DNA of 64,000 bases from CAVXUB01 sp963764805 (GTDB lineage: Bacteria > Actinomycetota > Acidimicrobiia > Acidimicrobiales > Bog-793): NCBI GenBank assembly GCA_963764805.1, contig CAVXUB010000003.1:186001-250000 (forward strand), in the 5' to 3' direction. The notes beneath the pieces were generated by a model, which made no database searches, was not told the origin of the DNA, and worked only from the letters and a program-made list of their open reading frames with translations. Positions 52,364 through 61,522 of the stretch are shown piece by piece (the stretch's first letter is position 1; the number at the start of each line of letters is the position of its first letter). A program made the translations under genes and the position numbers.

Positions 52364-53782
52364 TCAGAGGACCTCCGGCTCGGGCTCGGACTCGGCCTCG
52401 TCGGCTGCCCCGTCGCCTGCCACGGCAACGGCTCCGTCTCGTGCTTGGTCGCCGCCGTCGGGCTCCCGCTCGATGCGCAGCTGGCCCGAAGGCGAGTCGA
52501 AGTCGAACAGCTCGCCGTAGCGACCCCAGTCGACTGCCACGTCGAGTTGCTGGCGCGCCTCGGCTTCGGTGAAGCCGCGGCGCAGCAGGTCGAGGAAGAA
52601 GCCTTCCCCGAGCGTGCCATCCTTGGTCGCCTCCAGGCTGAGGCAGATCGCCCGCACGAGCGGAGCGCGCTCGCGCGCGCACCTGGCGAAGATCTCCTTC
52701 GACCCGAGGATGTCGGCCTGCACGAAGCCGAGTCCCTCCGGTGTTATCTCGATGTCGGCGTTGTCGACCACCGCCAGGCCGAGCAGCTGGGCGGCGTCGA
52801 CGAGGGGAAGGAGGTCGTCGACCTCGAAGGTGAGATTGTGGGCCAGCGCCGGCAGGTCCTCTCGACCGCCATGAGCGGCGAGTATCTCGAGCAGGCCGGA
52901 CATGCCGCCGATGGAGGCGACGGGAAGCGGGGTCTCGGTGGGTGAGCCTTCGGAGGGCGCCGTGAGGGTCCACACGTGGCCTGCGGCTCGCGAGTCGCGT
53001 CCGGTCATGAACCCGTAGATGTTGTCCACGAGCTCCTGAAAGGCCTCCTCGTGCCGATCACGCGGTTGGGCGAAGGGGACCGCGATCTCGGTCCGGATCG
53101 TGCCCGGGTTCGACCCGAGGACGAAGACCCGGTCGGCCAGCAGGACGGCCTCCTCGATGTTGTGCGTCACGATCAACATCGCGTTCGTGGGAAAGTCCGC
53201 TTCACTCCAGAGCCGGAGTAGCTCGGCCCGCAGGTTCTGCGCCGTGAGGACGTCGAGGGCTGAGAACGGCTCATCCATCAACAGTGCGTCCGGCTCGACG
53301 ACGAGTGCCCCCGCGAAGCCGACCCGCTGTCGCATCCCCCCGGAGAGCTCCTTCGGATAGGCGGACTCGAAGCCGTCGAGGCCGATCCTGTCGATCGCCT
53401 CCTCCGCCTGCCGGCGCCGGATCGACGGCGGGACGCCGCGAGCCTCCAGCCCGATCTCGACGTTCTGCCGCACCGTCAGCCACGGCAGCAGGGCGAAGCT
53501 CTGGAAGACCATCGCCACGCCCGAGCAGGCGCCGTTGAGGGACCTGCCGCGGTAGCGGATCTCGCCTTTGCTCGGGGCGATCAAGCCGGCGATGCAGCGC
53601 AGCAACGTGGACTTGCCCGATCCGGAGCGGCCGAGAAGGGCGACGATCTCGCCCTCGCGAAGGTCCAACGAGATGTCCTCCAGAACCGGCAGGGGCGTGC
53701 CGTCGGGGGACGTGAACGACTTCGAGACGTGGTCAATCTCGATGATCGGCGCTGCGGCGCCGGACGTCCCAGTCCCTCTCAC
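52364..53782 (-). CDS. NitT/TauT-type ABC ATPase with AAA-associated C-terminal domain
   Basis: A 472-residue protein. The ATPase part has Walker A GRSGSGKST, Q-loop MVFQSFALLPWLT, signature LSGGMRQRVGFAGAL, Walker B ALLMDEPFSALD and IVTHNIEEAV, close to the nitrate/sulfonate/taurine group. After residue 290 comes an AAA_assoc_C-type domain (ILAAHGGREDLPALAHNLTFEVDDLLPL, GFFLDLLRRGFTEAEARQQLD), then an acidic tail. GTG 53782 overlaps the permease stop (GTGA). The substrate is unknown; family members take up nitrate, sulfonates or similar anions. Confidence 0.86.
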   Translation of the reverse strand: MRGTGTSGAAAPIIEIDHVSKSFTSPDGTPLPVLEDISLDLREGEIVALLGRSGSGKSTLLRCIAGLIAPSKGEIRYRGRSLNGACSGVAMVFQSFALLPWLTVRQNVEIGLEARGVPPSIRRRQAEEAIDRIGLDGFESAYPKELSGGMRQRVGFAGALVVEPDALLMDEPFSALDVLTAQNLRAELLRLWSEADFPTNAMLIVTHNIEEAVLLADRVFVLGSNPGTIRTEIAVPFAQPRDRHEEAFQELVDNIYGFMTGRDSRAAGHVWTLTAPSEGSPTETPLPVASIGGMSGLLEILAAHGGREDLPALAHNLTFEVDDLLPLVDAAQLLGLAVVDNADIEITPEGLGFVQADILGSKEIFARCARERAPLVRAICLSLEATKDGTLGEGFFLDLLRRGFTEAEARQQLDVAVDWGRYGELFDFDSPSGQLRIEREPDGGDQARDGAVAVAGDGAADEAESEPEPEVL

Positions 53783-55529
53783 AACGAGTAGCGATTCTCG
53801 GCGATCCGGTAGAGCCGGCGCCAGAACAGCCGGTTGGCGCCGACTACGAAGGCGCTCATCACCACGCCCGCCGCGATGAGGAAGGCGAACGCGCCGCGGT
53901 TGCTGGCACCGGCGATGTAGTCGCCGAGCCCGAACGAGGTGAGCGTGCGGCCGTGCCAGGTCACCAGCTCAGCCACGACAGAGGCGTTCCATGCCCCGCC
54001 GGCAGCGGTGATCCCGCCGGTGACGTAGTAGGGGAAGATGGCGGGCAGGATCACCTTCGTCCAGCGTTGCCTGCGGGTGAGACCCATGTTGACGGCCATC
54101 TCGCGCAGATCGTTCGGGATGGAGCTCGCGCCGGCGATGACGTTGAACAGGATGTACCACTGAGCCCCGAGCATCATCAGGAGGACCGCGCCGTATTGCA
54201 GGGAGATGTGCAGGTCGAGGAACACGACGGTGACGAACGGGAACAGGAGTATGGCGGGGAAGCTGGCGAGCACCTGCACCACCGGTTGGGCGTAGCGCGA
54301 CAGCCGAGGGCTCATGCCGATCTTCACGCCGAGTGGCACCCAGATCACCGTCGACAGCGCCAGGAGCACCAACACCCTGCCGAAGGTGGCGGCCCCCATC
54401 CCGAGCAGGTACGGAAAGCGCCGAAACCCGACATAGTCGTTGAGGTACACCAGCCCCTCGGCAGCACCCCCCACGACGGCCACCGCGATGGCGCCGAAGA
54501 ACAGGAAGTCGCCGAGTCTCTGCCTCTTGGCATCCGGATGGAGGGGATATTCCGCTAACCCGAACGGGCGCGTCCAGCGGTCGAGCGCACGCCCCACAGG
54601 TCGGGCGGCGCGGCCGACAAGACGTGGCACGCTCGACCTCCTGAGGATGCCGAGAACGATGCTGGCGGGCGCCTCGCCGGACTCGGACGTCTCCATCCGG
54701 AACTTCTCCGACCACGCCACGAGCGGCCTGAAGACGAGGAAGTTGGTGCCCACAACGAGCACGACCATCACGCCGATGGCGATGCCGACCTTGCTGCCAG
54801 AGCCCTCAGCGATGGCGGCGGCCATGTAGCTGCCCATGCCCGGGAGGCTCGAGCTCTCACCGTGGCCGCGCACGAAGACGGTGACAGCTTCGGATGCGGT
54901 GAGGAAGAACCAGCCGCCGCCCATGCTCATCATCGCGTTCCACACCAGGCCGATCATCGAGCTCGGTACGTCGAGCTTCCAGAAGCGCTGCCACTTCGTC
55001 AGCCGGTACATGCGAGCCGCCTCGTCCATCTCGGCCGGCTGGCTTGCCAGCGAATGGTAGAAGCTGAACGTCATGTTCCAGGCCTGCGACGTGAAGATGA
55101 CGAAGATCGAGGCCGCCTCCAGCCCGAGCAGGTTGCCGGGGAAGAGGTTGACGAAGAACGTCAGCGCCACGGGCAGGAAGACGAGGATCGGGATCGACTG
55201 CAGGATGTCGAGGAGCGGGATCAGCACCTTCTCGGCTCTCCTCGGCCGCGCGCTGCAGCCACGCCGTAGCCGAAGGTGAAGGCCGTAGACAGGGTGAGGG
55301 CGATGAACATCCGCAGCAGCGAGCGCGCCGCGTAGTAGGGGATGTCCCCCGGGCTGGTCGAGATCGAGATCTTCGTGTGGCCGGGCGTGAAGTCGACCGT
55401 CATCGACCTGCCGAGCCGCACCAAGGCGTAGAGGACGGCCAGTATCCCGACCGCCACCACGATGTCGAGAGGGCTGAAGCGTGCGCGCCGCAGCGTGGCA
55501 CGGAGCGCGAAGGCCTGCCTCAGCGGCAT
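53779..55529 (-). CDS. NitT/TauT-type ABC permease with two permease domains (frameshifted)
   Basis: About 583 residues after correction. It carries two BPD_transp_1 domains in one chain: the first with EMDEAARMYRLTKWQRFWKLDVP, the second with IPNDLREMAVNMGLTRRQRWTKVILP (EAA-type coupling loops). The frame breaks near 55240; shifting one base joins TFGYGVAAARPRRAEK to VLIPLLDILQSIP. ATG 55529 is the probable start, with AAGGGAA about 14 bases upstream. It pairs with the downstream ATPase. No substrate-binding protein gene is adjacent. Confidence 0.83.
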
Positions 55530-55567
55530 CGTTGTTGCGGGTTCCCTTGTCTGCCCTGCGCAGTCAG

Positions 55568-56035
55568 CTAACGGATCGGCGGCTCGACGATCTTGTCGCC
55601 GCTGCTGGCGGCCTCGACAGGTTGGTCGGTGCCGCAGTACTTGCACTTCGACGCGGCGATCGGGATGTCGTCGGACAGGCATGCCGGGCAGGTCTTGGCC
55701 GGGGCAGGATCGCCGAAGACGACCACCCCCCGGCGGGCGGACACGGCCTTGTAGGGCAACACGATGAAGAAGTACACGACGGCCAGGAAGATCACGAAAT
55801 AGACGACAGCAGAGATGAACGAGCCGACGTTGAGGAAGGTCGCCGGGTTGCCCGATTTGCCAAGCTGCACGCCGAGCCCGAACTGACCCTTGCCGCCTGC
55901 GCGGGAGATGAGCGGGTCGATGATGTACGTCGTGAAGGCGCTGATCAAGTCGTGAAAGGCGAGAGCCACGATCAGCCCCACAGCCACGACGACGACGTCG
56001 CCGCGCATAAGAAAGTTCTTGAAGCCCTTGAGCAT
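55568..56035 (-). CDS. mscL: Large-conductance mechanosensitive channel MscL with C-terminal zinc ribbon
   Basis: A 155-residue protein. Residues 1-95 are MscL: GFKNFLMRGDVVVVAVGLIVALAF, TTYIIDPLIS and the second helix FISAVVYFVIFLAVVYFFIV. The tail, normally a short helical bundle, here carries C116-x2-C119 (TCPACLSDD) and C131-x2-C134 (KCKYCGTDQ), a zinc-ribbon pattern. ATG 56035 has GAGGAGG upstream. The channel releases solutes on osmotic downshock. The ribbon may stabilise the cytoplasmic bundle or bind partners. Confidence 0.87.
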   Translation of the reverse strand: MLKGFKNFLMRGDVVVVAVGLIVALAFHDLISAFTTYIIDPLISRAGGKGQFGLGVQLGKSGNPATFLNVGSFISAVVYFVIFLAVVYFFIVLPYKAVSARRGVVVFGDPAPAKTCPACLSDDIPIAASKCKYCGTDQPVEAASSGDKIVEPPIR

Positions 56036-56202
56036 CTGATTCCTCCTCTGGTCAATCCTGCATCTGAGGCGGCATGTGGCCCCCGCACGATCATTGCCTC
56101 CGCGGACCGCTGGTGCCGGGATCGTCAGTGTCGGATCGTCGGTGCCCGGATCGTCGGTGGCCGGCTTCACCGTCGTCTCCGCGGCCGGCATAGGTTGAGC
56201 AG

Positions 56203-57222
56203 ATGAGCGCTTCGGCGATGCGGGGGCTCGCTGTGTCGGATCCAGGACCGATCGACGCGCACCCACTCCTCGAGGTGGAAAGACCGGTTCCGGTGCCCGC
56301 GCCGGGGCAGGTTCTGGTGAAGGTGTCGGCTTGCGGGGTCTGCCGGACCGACCTGCACCTGGCGGAGGGTGACCTGGAACCGCGCCGGCCGCTCACGGTG
56401 CCGGGCCACGAGATCGTGGGCCGGGTCTCGGCGGTCGGGACGCCGGGGGCTGGGCGTTTCTCGGCCGGCGACCGGATCGGTGTCGCGTGGTTGGCGAGCA
56501 CCTGCGGGAGGTGCCGGTTCTGCCGTTCCGGGGCCGAGAACCTCTGCCTCGAACCGAGGTTCACCGGATGGGACCGCGACGGAGGGTACGCCGAGTACGC
56601 CCTTGCGGAAGAGGCGTTCGCCTACGCCTTGCCCGAGGGGCCGGACGACGTGTCGTCGGCTCCCCTCCTGTGCGCAGGGATCATCGGCTACCGGGCGCTG
56701 AGGCGCGCCGACCTACCACGCGGCGGGCGCCTCGGGATCTACGGGTTCGGCGCCTCGGCGCACCTGGCCGCCCAGATCGCCATCGCCGAAGGTGCGACCG
56801 TACATGTGCTCACCCGCTCGGCCCGTGCCCGGCAGCTGGCGCTCGAGCTCGGTGCCGCCAGCGCCGGCGACGCCTCTGCCGACCCGCCGGAGAAGCTGGA
56901 GGCGGCGATCCTCTTCGCTCCCGTCGGGGACCTCGTACCGGCATGCCTCGCCGCCCTCGACCGTGGCGGGACGCTTGCCATCGCCGGCATCCACCTCACC
57001 GACATACCGCCGCTCGACTATGAGCGCCACCTGTTCCAGGAGCGGCAGGTCCGCAGCATCACCGCCAACACGAGGCGCGACGGTGAGGAGTTCCTCCGCC
57101 TGGCGAGCCGGTACGGGATCAGGGTCACGACGTCGCCGTACCGCCTCGAGGAGGCGAACCGTGCGCTGTCGGACCTTGCGGCGGACCGGGTGAACGGTGC
57201 GGCGGTCCTGACCATCCCGTGA
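56203..57222 (+). CDS. Zinc-dependent alcohol dehydrogenase
   Basis: A 339-residue medium-chain dehydrogenase of the AdhA/AdhP group. Catalytic zinc ligands are in SACGVCRTDLH and PGHEIVGRV; the structural zinc lobe is CGRCRFCRSGAENLC. The Rossmann domain shows RLGIYGFGASAHLAAQIA. It oxidises alcohols or reduces aldehydes with NAD(H) or NADP(H); the substrate is not evident. It is divergent from mscL, 167 bases apart. Confidence 0.88.
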   Translation: MSASAMRGLAVSDPGPIDAHPLLEVERPVPVPAPGQVLVKVSACGVCRTDLHLAEGDLEPRRPLTVPGHEIVGRVSAVGTPGAGRFSAGDRIGVAWLASTCGRCRFCRSGAENLCLEPRFTGWDRDGGYAEYALAEEAFAYALPEGPDDVSSAPLLCAGIIGYRALRRADLPRGGRLGIYGFGASAHLAAQIAIAEGATVHVLTRSARARQLALELGAASAGDASADPPEKLEAAILFAPVGDLVPACLAALDRGGTLAIAGIHLTDIPPLDYERHLFQERQVRSITANTRRDGEEFLRLASRYGIRVTTSPYRLEEANRALSDLAADRVNGAAVLTIP

Positions 57223-57314
57223 CCGCCTCAGATCCGGAGCGATCCGTCCAGAGAGCGCCCCGCGGCGCTGTGGCCACCGGCTGGCTCGCCCGCCCCACCG
57301 TGTATGGTCCGGCA

Positions 57315-58057
57315 ATGCCCGCCGCCCAACCGACGATCGTCGCCACGAGCATCGGGTTCAGCGGCGAGGGTCACAATCCGCTGAACCTGACCTGTGGTCC
57401 TTCCTACTCCTATGCCGTCTCCCTCCGCGGGCCGGCAGCCATCCGCGAGTGTGCGTGATCGGCACGGCCTCCGGGGACAACCCGGCCTGGATGCGATCGA
57501 TCGAGCAGGCGTTCGCGACGCTCGACATGATCGTCACCCACCTCGACCTGTTCCCGTCCCCGTCGTTCGACGACGTCGAGGGTCACATCGCCAAGCAGGA
57601 CTTGATCTGGGTGGCCGGAGGGAGCACTGCCAACCTGCTGGCGCTCTGGCGGCTGCACGGGCTCGACGGGATCCTCCACGACGCCTGGCAGGCCGGAGTG
57701 GTGTTGATGGGGGTCTCCGCCGGGTCGCTGTGCTGGCATGTCGGTGGCACCACGGACTCGTTCGGGCTGCCGCTGCAGCCCGTCACGAACGGCCTCGGAT
57801 GGCTGCCGTACAGCAACAGCCCTCACCACAACAACTCAGATGCCGGCAGGCGCCAGCTGATCCATCGCCTGATCGGAGATGGCACACTGCCTGGTGGCTA
57901 CGCCACTGACGACGGCGCCGGCCTCGTCTACTACGGCACCGAGCTCCACGAGGCGATCTCAGAGCAGGAGGACGGGTTCGCTTACGAGATCGTGCGAAGC
58001 GGCGACTCAGTGGTCGAGACTCAACTTCCCACTCGGCTCTTGCGCCGACGACGCTGA
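57315..58057 (+). CDS. Peptidase family S51 (dipeptidase E-like) (frameshifted)
   Basis: About 248 residues after correction. The N-terminus MPAAQPTIVATSIGF fits the family; near 57440 the frame shifts so that VCVIGTASGDNPAW continues. The catalytic serine lies in MGVSAGSLCW (G-x-S-A-G-S), after the conserved IWVAGGSTANLLALWRLHG. S51 members cleave aspartyl dipeptides or cyanophycin products. The end overlaps the convergent oxidoreductase gene by 51 bases. Confidence 0.82.
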
Positions 58058-59665
58058 CCGAGCCAGCCGAGCCGCCCCCTCTGGCCGCCATCGCCCGCGC
58101 CCGAGCAGTGCCGACCGGGCGCCGGCGAAGGGTGCGAGTGCGGCGAGCGCAGCATTGCGCCCGCACGCTCCGTGCACCCCACCTCCTGGATGGGCCGATG
58201 ACGATGCCAGGTAGAGGGCCGTGACAGGCGTCTCGGGCCGCCCGCTGCCCGGCACCGGGCGGAAGACGAGCTGCTGGTGCGGCTGCGAGCTCCCGCCACC
58301 GATGGCCCCTCCCACGAGATTGGCGTTGGCAGCCTCCAGGCTTGCAGGCGACAGCACGTGGCGCCCGATGACGCGCGATCGGAAGCCCGGTGCGAGCCGC
58401 TCGATCCGCGTCTCGACCCGCTCGACGAAGCCTTCCAGCCAACCGTCGACCGGCAAGCTCTCGAGCGCGTCGCCTCGTACGTGTCGCGGAACGTGGGTGT
58501 ACGCCCAGGCAGTCTCAGTCCCCGCCGGCGAACGCGTCGGATCTGCCCTCGCCGGTTGCCCGAACAACAGATACGGCCGCGATGGGAGGCGTCCCATCGC
58601 CAACTGGGCGGAGAACTCCGTGAGGTTGTCGAAGTCGTCGGCCACGTGCACGGTGCCTGCATCTCGCGCCTCCTCGGCGGCCCACGGGACGGGTCCGTCG
58701 AGCGCCCAGTCGAGCTTCACCGTCGCCGTGTCCCACTCGTAGTGCTCCAGGTCGTCGAGCAGTGAGGCTGGCAGATGCTCGGCACCGACGAGGTCGAGGA
58801 ACAGCCGGGGTGCAGCGACATCGGCGAGCACGGCGCGTCTAGCGTCGATCGTCCGGCCGTCGCTGATCCCGACGGCGACGGCGCGCCCGCCTCTCACGAC
58901 GACCCGTTCCACCCTGGTGCCGCACAAGACCTCGCCACCGCGCCGGCGCAGGCGCTCGACGAGGGCATCGCTGAGGCGGCCGGCTCCTCCCCGCGGAACA
59001 GGAAACCCGAGCGTCTGCGCGAGGGATGCGAGGAGCCAGCCGTACGCCCCGCTGCCAGCGCTGTCGGGCCCCACGTCGGCATGGAGGGCGAGCCCGCCCA
59101 GCAGGGCTCGCGCTCCTTCGCCGGCAAAGAGCTCATCCGCCATGCGGCGGGCGGGCAGGAGGGCGTGGCGGAGGAGCCGCATGGAGTCGAGGGCTCCGAG
59201 CTTTCTGAGCAGTCTCGCGGCCGGCAATGCGGGCGGGAAGGTTCCGAGCACGAGCGAGAGGAAGTCCGGCGCGATTCGCTGCCAGCGCTCGATCATCTCC
59301 CGCCAGGCGGCACCGTCGCCAGGGGCGAAGCTCTCCACCGACGCCTCCGTAGCGCCCGGCAACCGTGAGATCGAGGCGCACGTCCCGTCGGGGAAGGGAT
59401 GGGCGAGCACCGCCGGGGCATGGCACCAGACAAGTCCGTACCTCTCCAGCTCGAGCGCGGCGATGGCCTTGGACGCCAAGGCGAGCGGGTAGAAGGCACT
59501 GAAGAGGTCGTGGCGGAACCCGGGAAGCGTCAGCTCGGCGCTGCGGACGGCGCCGCCCCATTCGTCCGCGGCCTCGAGCACCGTCACGCTCCATCCTTGA
59601 TCGGCGAGGATGTTGGCGGCGACGAGCCCGTTCGGACCGGAACCGATGACTACGGCATCAGGCAT
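58007..59665 (-). CDS. CrtI-like FAD-dependent oxidoreductase
   Basis: A 552-residue protein of the phytoene dehydrogenase/NAD(P)-FAD oxidoreductase family. The dinucleotide motif VVIGSGPNGLVAANILADQG opens the protein, followed by VLEAADEWGGAVRSAE, and the C-terminal FAD contact region has PGGGVHGACGRNAA. Members desaturate carotenoids or act on other lipids; no carotenoid synthase gene is adjacent, so the substrate is uncertain. It lies 28 bases after an MFS exporter gene on the same strand. Confidence 0.84.
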   Translation of the reverse strand: MPDAVVIGSGPNGLVAANILADQGWSVTVLEAADEWGGAVRSAELTLPGFRHDLFSAFYPLALASKAIAALELERYGLVWCHAPAVLAHPFPDGTCASISRLPGATEASVESFAPGDGAAWREMIERWQRIAPDFLSLVLGTFPPALPAARLLRKLGALDSMRLLRHALLPARRMADELFAGEGARALLGGLALHADVGPDSAGSGAYGWLLASLAQTLGFPVPRGGAGRLSDALVERLRRRGGEVLCGTRVERVVVRGGRAVAVGISDGRTIDARRAVLADVAAPRLFLDLVGAEHLPASLLDDLEHYEWDTATVKLDWALDGPVPWAAEEARDAGTVHVADDFDNLTEFSAQLAMGRLPSRPYLLFGQPARADPTRSPAGTETAWAYTHVPRHVRGDALESLPVDGWLEGFVERVETRIERLAPGFRSRVIGRHVLSPASLEAANANLVGGAIGGGSSQPHQQLVFRPVPGSGRPETPVTALYLASSSAHPGGGVHGACGRNAALAALAPFAGARSALLGRGRWRPEGAARLARSASSAQEPSGKLSLDH

Positions 59666-59693
59666 TGGTGAGGGTGCGGGCTGCCCGAGTCAC

Positions 59694-61331
59694 TCAGGCG
59701 AAGTCCCCGGCGGGCTCGAGGTCCGACCCCTCGGCTGCCTCCTGCGGCGCCCGGTCGGCCGTCAAGGGCGCTCCTGCAGGCCGTGGCGCCTCCGACTTGC
59801 CGGTCCCGCGGCGCAGCTCGACGTGCGGTATCAGCCAGCTGGCGAGGAAGGCGACCAAGCCGATCGGCGCAGCGATCAGGAAGACGGTCTGGATCGAGTC
59901 GGAGTAGGCAATCGCAAGGCCGTGGCGGATGGCCGGGCCGAGCCGATGAAGCTCAGCCGGCGTGACGCTGCTGGTGGAGAAGCCAGGCGGCGGCCTGCGG
60001 CCACCGAGCTGGCTGGCAAGGTTGCCGACGAGGACGTTGGAGAAGATGGCGCCGAACACGGCGGTACCGAACGATCCGCCGATCGACCGGAAGAAGGTGG
60101 CGGCCGAGGTCGCAACTCCGAGCTCTGACCACGGCACCGCGTTCTGCACGACGAGGACCAGGACCTGCATCACGCAGCCGAGGCCCATCCCGAGGATGAG
60201 CATGAACAGGTACAGCACGATGCTGCTCGAGTTGACCTCGACCCGGGACAGGAGCAGCAGGCCGGCGGTCATGAGGGCGGTGCCGATGATGGGGAAGATC
60301 CTGTAGCGCCCCGTCCGGCTGATGATCTGCCCGGAACCGATCGACACGATGAGCATGCCAGCCATCAGCGGCAGCAGCTGCAGGCCGGAGATGGTGGGGG
60401 AGTCGCCGCGCACGATCTGGAAGAACGCCGGCAGGTAGGTCATCGCGCCGAACATCGCGAAGCCGACTATGAAGCCGACGACATTGGACACTGAGAAGGT
60501 GCGGATCCTGAACAGGTGCAACGGGAGCACCGGCTCGGCCGCCCGCCGCTCGACCATCGCGAAGACGATCGTGAGGGCGGCGCCGCCCACGCCGAGGGCG
60601 ATTATCTGCGGGGAGGACCAGGAGTAGGTCGTGCCTCCGAGGCTGGCGAACAGCACCAGCGCGCTCGTCGCCAGCACCAGCACGAAGGTGCCGACGTAGT
60701 CGATGACATGCGCGACCCGCTTCAGCTGACCGGGCACCCGGCTGGCGACGACGAGCAGAGCCACCGCGCCGATAGGGACGTTGATGTAGAAGATCCAGCG
60801 CCACGAGAGCTGCTCGACGAGCACGCCGCCGATGAGGGGGCCGACGATCGTGGCGAGCCCGAAGACCCCTCCGAACAGCCCCTGGTAACGGCCCCGCTCG
60901 CGGGGCGGGACGATGTCGCCGACGATCGCCTGCGTTCCCACCATCAGCCCACCGGCACCGAGCCCCTGAACAGCGCGAAAGGCGATCAGCTCGATCATCG
61001 ACTGGCTGAGCCCGGAGAAGATCGAGCCGACGAGGAAGATGACGATCGAGGCCTGGAAGAAGACCTTCCGGCCGTACTGGTCCCCCAGCTTTCCCCACAA
61101 CGGCGTCGAGACCGTCGCCGCCAGGAGGTAGGCGACGACGACCCAGGCGAGGTGGGAAGCCCCGTTCAGGTCGGCGACGATCGTCGGCAGCGCCGTGGAG
61201 ACGACTGTCTGGTCGAGGGCCGCCAGGAACATCCCGAGCATCAGGGCGCCCATGATCACGAGCACCCGGCGATGCGCCAGCTCCGGTATCGGTGCTGCTC
61301 CGTCTTGAGCCGGCGCGGCGTGCTCGGTCAT
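59694..61331 (-). CDS. MFS exporter, DHA2 family (EmrB/QacA type)
   Basis: A 545-residue protein with about 14 helices. Motifs include LALDQTVVSTALPTIVADL (helix 1), LWGKLGDQYGRKVFFQ (motif A) and the motif C-like GPLIGGVLVEQLSWRWIFYIN, typical of proton-driven multidrug exporters. The start ATG 61331 is typical in position. It is the gene upstream of the CrtI-like oxidoreductase and may share its transcript. Unlike the first MFS gene in the window it is intact. Confidence 0.9.
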   Translation of the reverse strand: MTEHAAPAQDGAAPIPELAHRRVLVIMGALMLGMFLAALDQTVVSTALPTIVADLNGASHLAWVVVAYLLAATVSTPLWGKLGDQYGRKVFFQASIVIFLVGSIFSGLSQSMIELIAFRAVQGLGAGGLMVGTQAIVGDIVPPRERGRYQGLFGGVFGLATIVGPLIGGVLVEQLSWRWIFYINVPIGAVALLVVASRVPGQLKRVAHVIDYVGTFVLVLATSALVLFASLGGTTYSWSSPQIIALGVGGAALTIVFAMVERRAAEPVLPLHLFRIRTFSVSNVVGFIVGFAMFGAMTYLPAFFQIVRGDSPTISGLQLLPLMAGMLIVSIGSGQIISRTGRYRIFPIIGTALMTAGLLLLSRVEVNSSSIVLYLFMLILGMGLGCVMQVLVLVVQNAVPWSELGVATSAATFFRSIGGSFGTAVFGAIFSNVLVGNLASQLGGRRPPPGFSTSSVTPAELHRLGPAIRHGLAIAYSDSIQTVFLIAAPIGLVAFLASWLIPHVELRRGTGKSEAPRPAGAPLTADRAPQEAAEGSDLEPAGDFA

Positions 61332-61522
61332 CGCGGGCTCGCCTCCTCCGGCGCGTCAAGCTCCACAGGCATTCGCCGAGTCTACGGGGAGGGTGTTCGC
61401 GTCGGCGCGAGCAGACGGTGCCGTGCCGGCGACGACGTGGACCTCAGGTAGCCCCTTGCGGGCACGGGGAACCAGCCGGTGACGATCCCGCCCGCCCGAA
61501 AGCGCGTGGCTACGCTGGCGCC

